From the NCBI GenBank assembly GCA_964019055.1, contig OZ025221.1:7222468-7286467 (forward strand): a DNA stretch of 64,000 nt, read 5' to 3'. Shown piece by piece: positions 39,900 through 53,954 of the stretch. The notes under the pieces were generated by a model that saw nothing but the letters and a program-made list of their open reading frames with translations, did no database searches and was not told where the DNA came from. Each line of letters starts with the position of its first letter. Positions within the stretch are counted from its first letter, which is position 1. The position numbers were made by a program, and so were the translations under genes. The DNA comes from Anthopleura xanthogrammica. Its lineage: Eukaryota; Cnidaria; Anthozoa; Actiniaria; Actiniidae.

Positions 39900-41916
39900 A
39901 TGACTAGCTCAAGCCTTACCGTCACTCCACTGTCCATTGCACTATTTCTCATCATCATAGGTATGTATATTTTTTTAGATAAAATACTAAAGTTATTATA
40001 TTATATAATTTTCGAGTTTTTTATTCGAAGTAATTAGAGAAAATTAGCAAAGAATGAACTGAATGAACTTGCGCAACCAGACATTCTATATTGCCATTGA
40101 ATGACATCAAAATCATTCGTTTCAAAGGTTATCGCTATAAAGAATGCAAGGGATTCTAGGTTCTCAAATTTTCAACCAATTCTAATATCTTATGCTTGCT
40201 GTGTAAATTTCTCACATGTGGATTTATCTTCACGCATGCGTACTGAGAATATTTTTACAACAGCGCCCGCGATTAAAACTGCGGTTCTCTAACAAAAATA
40301 TTTCAAATTGACTTGAATAAAAAGTTCAAGAGTTACATTTTTTTTACACTTTTCTTCTGTCAACATAGAAACTATGATGTGATTTTGCTTCAGCATAAGA
40401 ATGATCAAAGTTAAATTTAGACATTAACCTTTTCAGCTTGTCTTTGTTTAGACTGTCAACTTTTTGAGAATTGACTTAAACCGTAAAAAAAATATCCGAA
40501 AAATTCTTAAGAGTATATTCAAGTGGCCATCACTGCACGTCATATGGTTGTCGTGTAAAATATTTGAATGATTAAAAGTGACTCGTATATCGTTATCAGT
40601 TCAGAATTTAATCGAAGTCTGTTCATTTTTCAGGAGCTGTGAGTGCCGTAACAACCCACAATCAAAGCGGCTGCTACAATTCTGACGTCGTCCTGAACTG
40701 TCAACCTTATACACAGAACCAAGCAGGGACAATAGTGTGGCGATTTTACGACAAAACAGCCAGCAAGTGGTCCCAAGTAGCCAGCATTGCTAGGAATGGC
40801 AACATGAAGGTGACCGCCGCTAATACAGCACTAGATGGACGACTAACCCTTCATCCTAGTGGATCACTAGAGATATCTTCACTGAAGCCTGATGATGAAA
40901 CACAATACCAGTGTATAGTGAAACAAGGACCAAGGAAACTACACCGCGTTATGCTTAATGTCACATGTGGTAAGTCTCAGTTAAGTTCACAATAACGTCT
41001 TCCTTTAGCTCCTCACTGAAAGGAGATGGAGTTTTGATTTAGCCCAAAAGTATAATGATAACTACTACACTTATAAAGCGCGGATTAGGATTAAATATTC
41101 ATATGCGCTGTTCAGTACAAAAATAATCAATATAGAATGGTCTAAGTATAATAACATAAAGAAAAAATATATCTGATATACCGAAATAGATGTACTGATG
41201 GAGTACCTCAGGGGTTTGTTCTTGGTCCACCTGATAACAAAATGTTATTGCGATATATTATGTTTTACTGAATTAAAAAAACAAAAAACGAAAATACACA
41301 AATAATAAATTAAAAAATAAACTAAGATTAAGGAGTGCCTCAATGCAGTTTTCTTGGTCCTTTCGATAAAAATATCCAAATTGATTTATTATTCTTTTTT
41401 TCTTTTAAAACAGGCAACACCACGCTCATCAATCGCCAGGTCTGTGTAGAAGAAGATATTGTCCTTGATTGTGATGCAAAGCACAGGACAAACCCAAGAA
41501 AACTGGACCAAGTCAAATGGCACAAGAAGAACACCTCAGGGAACGATGTGTCCTGGTCGTTACTCCAACTTTCCAGTGGTTCTACCAATGGATACCAGAT
41601 CCATAGCAACGGGTCTTTGGTGCTGAATAGGGGAAGAGCCGAAGGCTTCATTAGTTACAAATGTGATGTAACAAAAAATGTTGCTGTTCGAATGGATAGG
41701 CACATTATTGTGCTAGAAAACATCAGATGCAACCAAGCAGGTAAATGGTGCTTTAAAATGAAACAATACCGTCACAAACACTGAATGGAGAAAGTTTTTT
41801 TGAAATACCTACATGACGTGTGTGGACCGCTTGTAATGACTCGTGTTTTTTTTTAAATTTCAGTTAACCTCAAGACAAGAAAAGGTCGCTCAATTTCATC
41901 GCTATTTTCCTCCTGA
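39900..41916 (+). CDS. Gene C: secreted Ig-Ig protein, CUB lost
   Basis: Four exons: 39900-39960, 40634-40969, 41414-41740 and 41864-41916, giving 258 residues. Residues 1-20 are a signal peptide (MTSSSLTVTPLSIALFL then III). Ig1 is about 21-132, starting GAVSAVTTHNQSGC, with a four-Cys pattern and DDETQYQC. Ig2 is about 133-241 (RQVCVEEDIVLDCDAKHRTN). The last exon encodes only 17 residues (VNLKTRKGRSISSLFSS). Its beginning aligns with the VKTTxGR stalk motif of sister genes, but a stop follows and no CUB exons lie downstream. This looks like a family member that lost its CUB through decay of the stalk exon, leaving a shorter secreted protein or a pseudogene with intact Ig domains. An AATAAA at 42464-42469 is a candidate poly(A) signal. 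Confidence 0.8.
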
Positions 41917-42774
<858 letters not shown>

Positions 42775-43874
42775 TAGCTAGCTTTTTATTAAACATGTTT
42801 TGTGCACAAACGAGTGGAAGTCTGGGTGTTATGAAATCATCACAACAATAGTCGTGAATTTTTTTCCCCTCGAGTTTTTCTCTTTCAATTCTTTCATTAA
42901 AAAATGACTGACTTGGCTCGTTGTAATGGAAATATGAAACGTTGCCATAAAGAAAACACAGCTAAAAAAAACACATATTACGCTGAATGCTGATCAGAAG
43001 ATGTTGAAAATGCATCTTATGATATTTAAAGATGTTTAGAGACAAGACGAAGCTTTTGAATCTCTTAAACATTTAAGTCCACTTGCTGGTGTTCAGACAT
43101 TTTGGAAATTCAAAGATGTAGGGCTGTCACAGCTGACGTATTTCCGGGTCCAACTGCTCATAAAAACGTTAAAATAAAGCGAAAAATATTCTCAATGAAT
43201 TAACCTCCACCTGAAACAATTAGAACTTTGAACAACAAATCCTGTCGTGAAGAAAAAGTAAGAAAAATCTTTATGAAACTGCTTTTCGTTTTGGACCCGG
43301 AAGTCGTTTTTTCATTCAATTGACGTCACACTTAAGAGCTCTATTGATATTCTGAACGTGGACATACAATCATTATCAACTCAGAATGAACTGATAATCA
43401 GTATTTTTCTTTAAAACTGAGCTGATATAAGGAACATCTGATTGAAGACGGTTTTATTTTTTACAGTTTTTCGACCGGTTACCACAGAAAGCAAAGCCTA
43501 TAGTCTCCTTAGCATCCGTGTTTTAGTTCCGTTTCGTTTCGTTATGGGCAATGTGAAAAAGGCGAATATAAAAAGGATGACAACCTGTGAATTAGTGCAG
43601 AAAACGAAATGTTTACCGAGTTGCCGGTTGGGATGTTTGTGGGATGTAATACTAATTTATTTCCGCACGTTTGATTGATGAATGGTTGGTTAACCTTGAT
43701 TTCACTTTAGTCCTTTCATATATCGGATGTGGTCTTGTAAGCAGTTCTATAGCAGGAATTATGTTTACACTACCTCTTCTGCTGAAACAAGAAAGTAGAG
43801 AACGTGCCAGACAAGTGTATACTTCCCGCCATTAATGTCGTTCTTGTTCTTGCTTGTTCTTCTACGTCATTTAT

Positions 43875-44826
43875 AAGCCGCATCTACACGAGCATTTTTC
43901 CTTGACACGTTTTCCTTGACAAGGAAAAAATGCTCGTGTAGATGGAGTAAAGTGAACAATTTTTTCCTTGACAAGGAAAAACTGTCAAGGATAAAATCAA
44001 ATGTGCTCGTGTAGACGGACAACAAGGAAAATGTGGCAAGGAATATTGATGACATTAGTTCCCAGCCTGTTACTTCACTGATCGAAACCTGTCAAGGAAA
44101 ACTTGTTCATCATCTACACGAGCAAGGAAACCTTGTCAATAAAAAAATGTCAAGGGAAACTTGTTCATCATCTACACGAGCAAGGAAACCTTGTCAATAA
44201 AAAAATGTCAAGGGAAACTTGTTCATCATCTACACGAGCAAGGAAACCTTGTCAATAAAAAAATGTCAAGGGAAACTTGTTCATCATCTACACGAGCAAG
44301 GAAACCTTGTCAATAAAAAAATGTCAAGGGAAACTTGTTCATCATCTACACGAGCAATGAAACCTTGTCAATAAAAAAATGTCAAGGCAAACTTGTTCAT
44401 CATCTACACGAGCAAGGAAACCTTGTCAATAAAAAAATGTCAAGGGAAACTTGTTCATCATGCATCTACACGAGCAAGGAAACCTTGTCAATAAAAAAAT
44501 GTCAAGGGAAAATTGTTCATAATCTACACGAGCAATGAAACCTTGTCAATAAAAAAATGTCAAGGGAAACTTGTTCATCATGCATCTACACGAGCAAGGA
44601 AACCTTGTCAATAAAAAAATGTCAAGGGAAACTTGTTCATCATCTACACGAGCAATGAAACCTTGTCAATAAAAAAATGTCAAGGGAAACTTGTTCATCA
44701 TCTACACGAGCAAGGAAACCTTGTCAATAAAAAAATGTCAAGGAAAACTTGCTGAACGTCTAAGCGAGCAATGGAAATTGTCAAGTTTACTTGTCAAGGA
44801 AAAAATTGCTCGTGTAGACGCAGGTT
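43875..44826. mobile_element. MITE-like element amplified into a 60-bp minisatellite
   Basis: The ends are imperfect inverted copies built on G(C/T)(A/G)TCTACACGAGCA. Near the left end a further small hairpin pairs TCTACACGAGCATTTTTCC with its complement. Between 44110 and 44760 lie 11-12 tandem copies of a 58-62-bp unit holding CTACACGAGCAAGGAAACC and AAAAATGTCAAGG. Each unit contains its own foldback CAAGG-AAA-CCTTG. No coding capacity. Confidence 0.75.
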
Positions 44827-46275
44827 TAGTTACCTATCCTTTGCTTAAGTAGAATTTACTTAGGTGTAAAAGAGAACAAGAAAAGTTTCTTTGCTAAAAC
44901 ACGTGGTTTCGATTGCTTCCGGACAACCGCGCCCGGCTAGAAATATCAGTCATACAAATTCAAGCAAGTAAACTCTCAACTATAATTCTAACATCAGTGA
45001 ATACGATTTTAAAAAGCCTCATGATATTAAACTATTTGCTTATATTCTACTTGCAAGTCATTTCAGTTATCAATATTCCATTAGTTATGATAATACAGCT
45101 GTTCCAATTAAGCAAATGACTCCCTATTACTAACTCAATTCTAGAGAGGTCTCATGTTCTTGTATATTTTCATGTTTTCAATCTTCGTCTTGTCCGGCAC
45201 GTGTTTCTCTTATCCTTTTCTCACTGATTTGACATCCTCTTCTTGGTCTGGCATTACCTTGAACATGATCAATATTTGTTTTTGGCTTTCACATATCATT
45301 TTTTTTGTTCTCTTTTTCTACATCTGATCATATGTGTTCGGATATTTCTACTCCTGCCCTCATCTTGGGTCTTTACCCTGATGAAACTCCTGAGTCACTC
45401 AACAAAGCTTTATCTATTGGCTATTGTCCATGCTTTTTGTTTGATGCATGGTGAAAAAACCCTAAATCGACAAAAACAATGAGTTTCAGTACACTTTGTC
45501 CTGCCCATTCTTTTTTTAGATTTCTACCCAGTCTTTCAATTAGAACGTTAGTGGTGATAACAAAGAATTCGGTCTAAAAAGATAAACTATGAGATGCATT
45601 AGCTGACTAAGCCCTGTAACTAATCTAGGACCAAACTTCAACCATTGCATGTCTCTCACCAACAAGAAATGATTCTTTTCCATCTTTTTGTTTTACATAA
45701 TACATTGTTTTAACATTTTTATTGATCAGTGCGCAGTGCTGGATTAATCAAGGAGCTGCTTGCTTCCGGGCATCTTTGGCGCACGGTAACGTTCATAGAA
45801 AAATCCCTCACAAAATCCCTGACAAGTTAACTATCAATATACAAAAAAAAAAACCCGTCCACAAGCCGGATACTAAAACTGTCTCTTTGTTCTCCTATTT
45901 TTGAATCACTACTGACGTTACCACTCGTCTTCTCGTCTTTTGTGATTTCGGAAGAAAGAAAGAAAAATGACAAGTGTCATAAGTGGCTGACTGCACTGCG
46001 AGCTTAGAAGGATGTGATGTTACAACACTAAAAGGGTTTTAGGGATTTTTTCCCACTCGTGATCCAGGAAGGTTATCTCATGGATATTTATATTTACAAT
46101 ATGTGGTTCATAGATAAATACCGGTGTATGTGCCGCGTTACAACTCATTAACACCTTGGAAAGCTACTTTGTACTGAATAACCAAGTGACTTAACGACCT
46201 TGTAAGGCAATACAGAGCAGAATAGAAGAAAACTTAGCATATTTTGGAATTTTAGTCAGACATTTCAAGCCCAGA
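44827..46275. other. Gene-free stretch upstream of gene D
   Basis: No supported exon or repeat. Weak AT-rich motifs (TTTATATT near 46087) could include the gene D promoter, but no clear TATA box like those of A, B, E, F and G is visible. Confidence 0.35.
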
Positions 46276-49001
46276 ATGAATGGTATTTTCATCACTATCA
46301 AAGCATTGGTTTGCTTTTTCATCATCAAAGGTACTTATATTAGCTTGTTGATGTTATGATTATTTATTATTATGATTATATTTGTTGTGGTTGTATTTTA
46401 TTATTATTAATATAACCATTAAGTTCTTTTATTCTTCACACAAAAAACATCATCATTGTCATATATAAAATTGGTATTTTTAACTCGTTCTTCAACAAAA
46501 ACAATTTCAGTAGCTTGTACATAACGGCTGTGATTGACGTGTTGTTCTCTCTCTTCCCATGAGGGTTTTTCTCCGGGTTCTCCAGCTTTCCTCGAGCTCC
46601 CTCCCTAAAAGTTAACATATGAGTCGAGCGATGTGTGGCTAAATATAGAATGTAGTGGTAGTGCGTGTTGAGCGAACCTCACGGAAGAGCCCCGTACGGT
46701 GAGTGATGGTTGTAAGATTCTACATTTTTTCAGTAATAAGTACATACTGAGTCCTGAGACGTTTCTAAGTTCTGTACTGAACTCAGTTTTGATTCATTTG
46801 TTAATTTATGATTTTCCAGGAGCTGTGAGTGCTGTAACAACTCACAATCAAAATGGCTGCCACAACTCTGACGTCATCCTTGCCTGTCCGCAATACACCA
46901 AGAACAAACCAGGCACGTTAGAGTGGCGATTTAAGGACAAAACCACCGGCAGATGGTCTCAAGTAGCCAGTATTAGGGATAGTCAAACAAAGTTAAGCGC
47001 TACCAACACTGCATTAGATGGGAGATCAGCCATCCATCCCAACGGATCACTGGAAATTCACTCTCTTCGACCTGATGATGAGACAATGTACCAGTGTATA
47101 GTCAAGCAGGGATCTCGAAAGCTGCATGTTATTAACCTGAATGTTAGCTGTGGTAAGTATATACAGTTAACTTGGTATCGTAGAGGAAAAACTGTGGATG
47201 CTTGTGCTGCTCAAAAATGATTTTATTCTGTAGAGGAGTTGCTCATTGAACTGATTGAAGCGCAATAATGATTCTTCATAACTAATTTGTTTTTCATCTA
47301 TTTGCACAGGCTAGTATGGCCCGACTGAAATTAGACGAATTTGAATTCAATCAATAGATTTAACTCCTTTGCATGAGATCTTGAACATGTAAAATTCGAC
47401 CTTTAAACTGGACCTAACATCTCATTTCCTGTTCTTAGAGAAAAGTTGCAAACTTTTTATTTTTTCTATCTTAAACTTACATTGAAAACGTATCAGACTG
47501 CAAATATTTTATCAGCTTCACATGACGTCATCTGAACAATTGATGTTGCTGACCTGCTTAAATAGTGCTTTGTCAACACCATTCAGGTACTTTCAGAGCA
47601 GTTTCCGTAAGAGCATAATTTTCTTTTCATACTTAGGCAAAGTCACAGTGATCAGACGCGAAGTCTGTGTAGAAGAAGATGTTGTACTAAAGTGCGACGC
47701 ATGGCACAGAACAAACCAAAGAAAGCTGCATCAAGTCAAATGGCACAAGAAGAACACCTCACGGAACGATGTGTCCTGGTCGTTACTCGTAGCTTCCAGT
47801 GGTTCTAATGTAACAGTTGGTGATGGATTCAAGTTCCATGGCAACGGCTCTTTGTTGCTGCCAGGAGGACGAGACGAAAGTGAAGTCATCTACAAGTGTG
47901 ACGTCACTAAGAATGTTGGAAGTCGATTGGACAGACACATTATTGTGGTGAAAAATGTCAAGTGCCAAAAAGAAAACCCAGTAAAAGGCAAGAGAAACGC
48001 CTCTTTCTCATTTGCATTTGAGCTTGCAATTCTAAGTGAGCATCTAACTTATTGTGTTGTTATTGTGTATATTCTAGGTACAATAAAAACAACAATGGGT
48101 CGTGTTGCTATGACAACAACCAATCCAAACAGAGGAATCAATGTTGCTATGGCGACCAGCATTCCTGAAGGAAAATCCCAAGGTATAAGCCTGGGTTTTG
48201 CATTGTTATTTGTAATTCCTTTGAAAACGTATCGAATGCAATTCATCATTTATGTTTCTTTACTTTTAGTCTGTGGAGGTGTTCTGAACAATCCCGTTGG
48301 TACATTCCAATCACCGAATTTCCCAAGTGCATATCCTGCAAACTCTCATTGTAAATGGACCATCAGCCTTCCCCAGGACTACGCGGCCATCAATGTTACT
48401 CTGAACCAGGTCAACTTGGAAGACAAAGTCGACTGCCTGTAAGTAAAACAATGCGTTCTCTTATATCGTAAAAAGGGTTGTCGTTTTCGTTTATTCTTTC
48501 AAGAGTCGACCGTTCACTTAATTAATAAATAAATAATAATGAATAATTAACTTCATTCAGACGAATATTATATACAATATAGTGCTTGAAAAAATAAAAC
48601 AATGAATAAGACAAAGGGAGTGGAAGAAAGTGGAAGGATGGAAAGAAAATAGGCATGAGTGAATGAAAGAAAAAAATGGAAGGAGAAAATGCCTTTCAAA
48701 TTGCTGGATGATCGCTACTAGAGTGAGACAGATGCCATTAATATTGAATCAAAAGCATGAAATTGTCATCATCATGTAATATTTTCAACTCTTTCTTTCC
48801 AGAAATGACAAAATTGCAATCTATGATGAGCTAGGTAATCAAGTTGGATGTCGTGTATGTGGAACTCACACCTCTCCACTAAAAGTCCAAGTAAGGGGGA
48901 GAGTAGCATTAATCGTATTCAAGTCTAACGGTTCTATCCAGCGAACAGGGTTCCAAGCCAGCTACAAGGGTGCAATGAATGCCGGGAAATTTGATCCATA
49001 A
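46276..49001 (+). CDS. Gene D: secreted Ig-Ig-stalk-CUB protein
   Basis: Six exons: 46276-46330, 46820-47152, 47637-47987, 48078-48182, 48270-48438 and 48803-49001, giving 403 residues. The signal peptide is 1-18. Ig1 is about 19-129 (GAVSAVTTHNQNGC, DDETMYQC) and Ig2 about 130-246 (GKVTVIRREVCVEEDVVL). The stalk is about 247-281 with IKTTMGRVAMTT, and the CUB about 282-403 (CGGVLNNPVGTFQSPNFP, HCKWTISLPQDY, LEDKVDCLNDKIAIYDEL). The acidic residues around LED and ND fit a calcium-binding CUB. The donor after Ig2 appears to be GC rather than GT (47988-47989). Introns 3 (90 nt) and 4 (87 nt) are multiples of three without stops, so unspliced forms would stay in frame. Secreted; ligand unknown. 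Confidence 0.88.
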
Positions 49002-49379
49002 GACAACGGGAGCTCAAATCAAAAAAAAAAAGGAGACGTAGAGGAACTTTCTTGAAAGAATCCAAGCTAAACAATCTTGAACGAATTTTATAAATCTATC
49101 TAAATGCCTTTAAATAACAGAGATAGCTTTGCATAACCAATTTGCTATGAATATTGACCCTTAAGGGAAAGGGGTGTCGAAATCAAATTAAAAACAAAGC
49201 TTAGAGAAGAAAAAACTTTCTTGGGACAATCCAAGCTAATAATTCCCTAAACAAATTTTGTAAATTTGTGTAAATGCTTTCGAGTAGCAAAGAAATCCAT
49301 GCATAATTATTTTGCCATGCAAAAAATAATAATGTATAGTATTTAAAGTCGTATATTTATTTGTTGTATGTCTAGTCTT

Positions 49380-49385
49380 AATAAA
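49380..49385 (+). terminator. Candidate poly(A) signal of gene D
   Basis: AATAAA about 380 bp after the gene D stop codon, on the coding strand and before the opposing gene E. Confidence 0.5.
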
Positions 49386-50400
49386 ACTGATTTACGATAC
49401 AGTTGTACTGTAGGCAAACTGTATGTAGTTGAGCCACACATGGTAATAAATTATAATAAAGTATTTGAAAAGATTAAGTATATTCATTGTCAATTTAATT
49501 GTTTTTAAAAAATTGTCACAATTGTTTTTTTTTCGAGAAAGGAAAAAGTTCATTAATTGAAAGTAAATGTGGTCATGTCCGCTGAAATGCCTCTTAAACA
49601 TAACCACCATCAAACCATGGCCACTAGTCGAACCACTAACGGAACAAGCGTGACACATTTCTTTTTCACATATGTCTTCCGTTTTGGACAGTCCTGTCAC
49701 GACTTGGTCAGAAGTCCTTACGTGACTAAATTACTCTCATATTTTACCCATATTTGGAATGGTCGTAATGTCTTCCCGGCCAATTTTGGCCATATTTAAT
49801 TTGGTATACTTACGATTTTCGAGTGTTTTATATTCTTGCGCCGCACGGTGACATGACAAATGTCTTTTCCACATGCTCCGTTGTCCATGATTCCATCATC
49901 TCAATCCTTCCTTCCTTTGGCCGGATAATTCCTGTACCCTGACATATGTCACAAATTGACTTAGGGAAGTCATTCCAATGACTTTACGAAAACGGAAGTG
50001 ACGTAAATCATTATGTCCAGGTGGGCAAAAGTCAATATTGCCTAAGTACTGTCCCGGGAACGCTTCCGTTTAATCAGTTGTTTCGCTCTAGAACATGTGA
50101 ATAATTCATTAGCTTTGAGAAACCGGATATGGCGTCGTCTACCTGGTCAAAGGCGACGAAACATCCAGAACATTTTTGTGCTTATAGTCATATATTCCAT
50201 TCTGTGCGTCCTACTCTTATCTAGTAACGCCAGTTAGAACGAAGCCTATACAACTACTTCACTGATCACCCAGGAGATTGCTTTTTCACTTAGTATCAGA
50301 GAATTAACCGAAAAGCAAATTTTTTTAAATAAGATTTTATATTTACAATGTCTAGTTCTTTTTGGCCAAAAAACGGCTAAAGAAACATTTCTATATTCAT

Positions 50401-50435
<35 letters not shown>

Positions 50436-51121
50436 TTCATTTATTTATTAGCAATATTTAAACAGGCCATATCCAGTTCAGCCGAGGCTGGTTTAAATGG
50501 AGGCCTGAAATTGCGCAATATTGCGCAACATTTATCTTTTTATCGGTGGGTTACCTGTGGTAAGAGGCCCTTCCAATATGCCAGACAGGGCATAATCGCT
50601 TGGCTAAGACAAAAATGCCTTTAAAGTCTAGTATGATTATATTTTGAGACAGATTGATTACACCATTCTCTTCTGTTATCATACTTTATTTCTAATTTCT
50701 TGGAAATCGTTGCGTTATGTCGCTATAAAACTAGTTCACAAACATGGCCTTGAAAAATTTGCATGGCAAATTGTACAACATGACTTCTATTAAAAATATC
50801 TTAATTATTAAAGAGTAATTTGTATGACTCAATCACTAGATCTTGTGACAAAGAAAAATCTCTCTGTTTAATACTAGATTAGTTTCTAGTTTTGTTACTA
50901 GAGCCTACAGTCCTCGTGGTCAGCGAAATACACGTTTCCTTGGCGCTGACCATGGTGAACGCAGGCTCTCTGAATGAGAATGGTCTTGTTTTGCTTGTTT
51001 TCCTTGCTCAATATTATCAATAATATTCCTATTTTACAATATTATAATATGAAATGATTCTAACCCTACATGCACCAAACTATATATCTAAGCTGCCAAA
51101 ATGTATTACAATAAGATTTCA
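49386..51121. other. Gene-free stretch between convergent genes D and E
   Basis: Contains an (ATTT)n run at about 50396-50440 and no supported exon. TTTATT at 50685-50690 (AATAAA on the minus strand) could end gene E. Confidence 0.35.
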
Positions 51122-53810
51122 TTATAAGACTGACTTCTCGGCCGTCTGCGCAGCCTTGTACGTAATCTTAAATCCAGATTTGTTGACGGAGCTGTCAGAA
51201 TTAAATGTGACAACTGCTACTCTCCCTTTCACTTGGATTTTACGGGGGAACTTGCGAGTCTCACAGATTCGACATCCAAACTGGTTTCCAAGCTCGTCAT
51301 AGACGGCGATGTAGTCATGCCTGGCAAGAAAATATTTTTTTTAAACATTTATATATAAAATCAAGGAATCAGTGATTTGTATGACAAGCCATCAGTGATG
51401 GTGGTACTAAACATGCAAAATTTAGATGAGTTTAGCAATTTCCAAAAGTTCAAATACTTACTGGCAGTTGTTTTCGTGTTCAATGGTCACGTCATCAAAT
51501 GTGATGTCAATGGCCGCGTATTCCTGGGGAAGACTGATGGTCCATTTACAATGAGAATTTGCAGGATATGCACTTGGGAAATTTGGGGATTGGAATGTAC
51601 CAACGGGATTGCTGAGAACACCTCCACAGACTGGAACAAAAAAGATTTTACGTTAGTTCAATGAGAAAATCACCAAAAAGGGGCAAGTAACAAAATTAAA
51701 ATATGAAAAAATATAAAGACTTAAAAAAAGAAAATTCATTTTGGGTAACTTACCAAGTGTTTCATCTGTTTTAGGAGGCTGACTTGGAGGAGCTGTTGAC
51801 ATGGCAACACGACCTTGTGTGGTTTTTACTGTTGCTAAAAAAATGGTAAACGTAATTAGCATATATCATTTTATCAATGCCTGTTTATTGTGTCGTGTCT
51901 CATGGGTAGAAGTCGCGTTTGTGGAATCCCAGAGCAAAGGGAGGGGAGTTAGACTAATGCACAAGGCTCCTTCATGACCTTAGCAGGGACCCAAGTGTAT
52001 GACTAAAGTATAAGAGGGTTTGCATTTACTAAAACTTTCGATCGAAATGGCTACCTCTGTGTCAGCGGGTTCTCACGGATCGTGAATCAAAAGATAAAGA
52101 GAAATTTTGTGAAAAGGGACCCAAGTTTGGAGTCAACTGAACGAAGGATCTTTTGGGCAAAATATGCTTATATCCTTATTTTGATATATCTTTACCTGTG
52201 GGAGCTTGACACTTGACACTGATCGCTTTAACGTAATGTATATCTGGCCTGCTTCTATCATTCTTAGTGACATGACACTTAAATGTGTCGTTTCCCTCGT
52301 TTCTTCCTTTCGTCAGAAGCAGTGAATGATTGCTGTGGACCAGGAAACCATCCTTGCTACTGACCACTGCATATGATGAACCGTTTTCTAAAATTGTCTC
52401 TTTTTTCCAGGAGATTTTCTTAAGCTTTCTCGGGTTCGTTCTGTGCTTTGCGTCGCACTCGAAAACAACATCTTCTTCTACACAAACTTTACGTTCGATT
52501 TTCGTCACTTTACCTAAATTCGTAACAATTCATTTAGTATTACAAATTATTAATATTGTTTTCTATAGTGGGCCGATTATAAAGTTGTTATGTTAATGTA
52601 ATTTTTAAGATTCCTGACAAATTATGTTATGATATACTACTGCATCTTTGTGTGGCAGAAAGCTTGATTCAAAAATGCAGCATGGCCATAGCACTAATTT
52701 ATTAACAAAATCATAATACATAGAATATATAGTGGGAATTACTGTCATCAATGTTTAGTTATCTCTTAATGGTACAAATACAGTTGTTACTATTGTTGAT
52801 GTTGTTGTTGTTGTTGAATATGTGTAACTTACCACAAGCAACTCTGAGCTGTATTTGGTAAACTTTCATTCCATCTGAAAAGCCCCTTACTCTACATTTG
52901 TACACTGCCTCGTCATCAGGACGAAGAGAGGATATCTCCAACAAGCCATTTGTACGTAAGTTTAATCTGTTCATCAATTCGAGCTTTTCATTGTGCAATT
53001 TTTGCCTTCCATTTTTAATACTGACAAGTCTTTGCATTGTTTTGTCCTTTATTATATACCAAGTCAGATGCATTACAGGAAAACCTGGCATAGAGGGCAA
53101 GTAATGAGTACAGTTCAGGGTGATGTTGGTGTTGTGACATCCGGTCTGATCCACACGAGTGGCATTTGCAGCACCTGAGAGGAAAGATAAAGGTAAATCA
53201 ATATTTTGAAGTACTCGACAAAGGGAAGCGAAACTCAATGATGAAGCGTTGGTGCTCTTCAGTAATAACAAACAAAAAATGGAATTCAATTTGCAAATGG
53301 AATAAATACCAACCAACCGGTTGATGACAGAACTTGGCAATACTTTACTCATATTTTAGCAAGACAAAGCCGGAAAATGAGAGACGGAAAAGACAGGAGA
53401 AAACAGAATAAAAAACGGGGAAAAAAAGGATACGATAAACAGGAAGGAAGAGAACAGAAAGAAAGAAACCAAGGTAAAAAAGTAGAAAACAGCACAAAAT
53501 AGAAAAGAAGGAAAGAAGAAGGGGAAAAAAAAATGACAAGAAAACTCCAATAAAACAATTGAAGAAGCAAATAACCGCAAATGTTTTTAATAAAGAAAGA
53601 TTATTCGGCCCGCTGCACGAGTGCTCCATGTGATTCTAATTTACAACTGCGTTCAGTCAGTATTTCATTGCAAAGGTCGTCTGTTATATAAACTAAAATG
53701 GTATTCCTTACGTCGATAATGGTTGTCTTCATTCAGAGGTAAAACTCACCTTGTACAACAAGCAGATAAGCCAACGTCTGTAGCATGAGTATTACAACAG
53801 TATGATGCAT
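51122..53810 (-). CDS. Gene E: secreted Ig-Ig-stalk-CUB protein
   Basis: Six exons on the minus strand: 53810-53750, 53174-52833, 52513-52196, 51834-51754, 51630-51462 and 51320-51122, giving 389 residues. The signal peptide is 1-20 (MHHTVVILMLQTLAYLLVV). Ig1 is about 21-134 (TGCHNTNITLNC, LRPDDEAVYKC, VAC) and Ig2 about 135-240 (KVTKIERKVCVEEDVVFEC). The stalk is about 241-267 with VKTTQGRVAMSTAPPSQPP, and the CUB about 268-389. Signal peptide, Ig1, Ig2, the intervening introns and the promoter are nearly the same as in gene G on the opposite strand, so E and G come from a recent inverted duplication. The 170-bp repeat sits in the Ig1-Ig2 intron of both. Several NxS/T sites in Ig1 suggest glycosylation. 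Confidence 0.88.
52587..52754. repeat. 170-bp interspersed repeat, copy 2 (gene E intron 2)
   Basis: Same strand as the copy at 37160-37330 and lying between the Ig1 and Ig2 exons of gene E. A TTG microsatellite follows at about 52795-52817. Confidence 0.75.
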
Positions 53811-53946
53811 TTTGATTTCTGGTATGAGATGTAGGCTGAATGAGGTACTTCTTCGGGGTTTCTCACTCCAAGGTGTCTTTGGACTTCAAGAATGATCCTG
53901 AGTTTGTCTGGTTTAGAATATGGCTCGATTTAGGACGGTGGATCGT

Positions 53947-53954
53947 TATTTATA
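53947..53954 (-). promoter_or_regulatory. TATA box of gene E, within a promoter shared with gene G
   Basis: TATAAATA on the minus strand lies about 137 bp upstream of the gene E ATG. The surrounding about 250 bp closely match the gene G promoter, including GAGTGAGAAACCCCGAAGAA in the leader. Confidence 0.65.

Noticed and set aside
43875..44826. CRISPR-like array of regularly spaced units
   Set aside because: The whole 60-bp unit repeats with no unique spacers, in an animal genome; it is a minisatellite.
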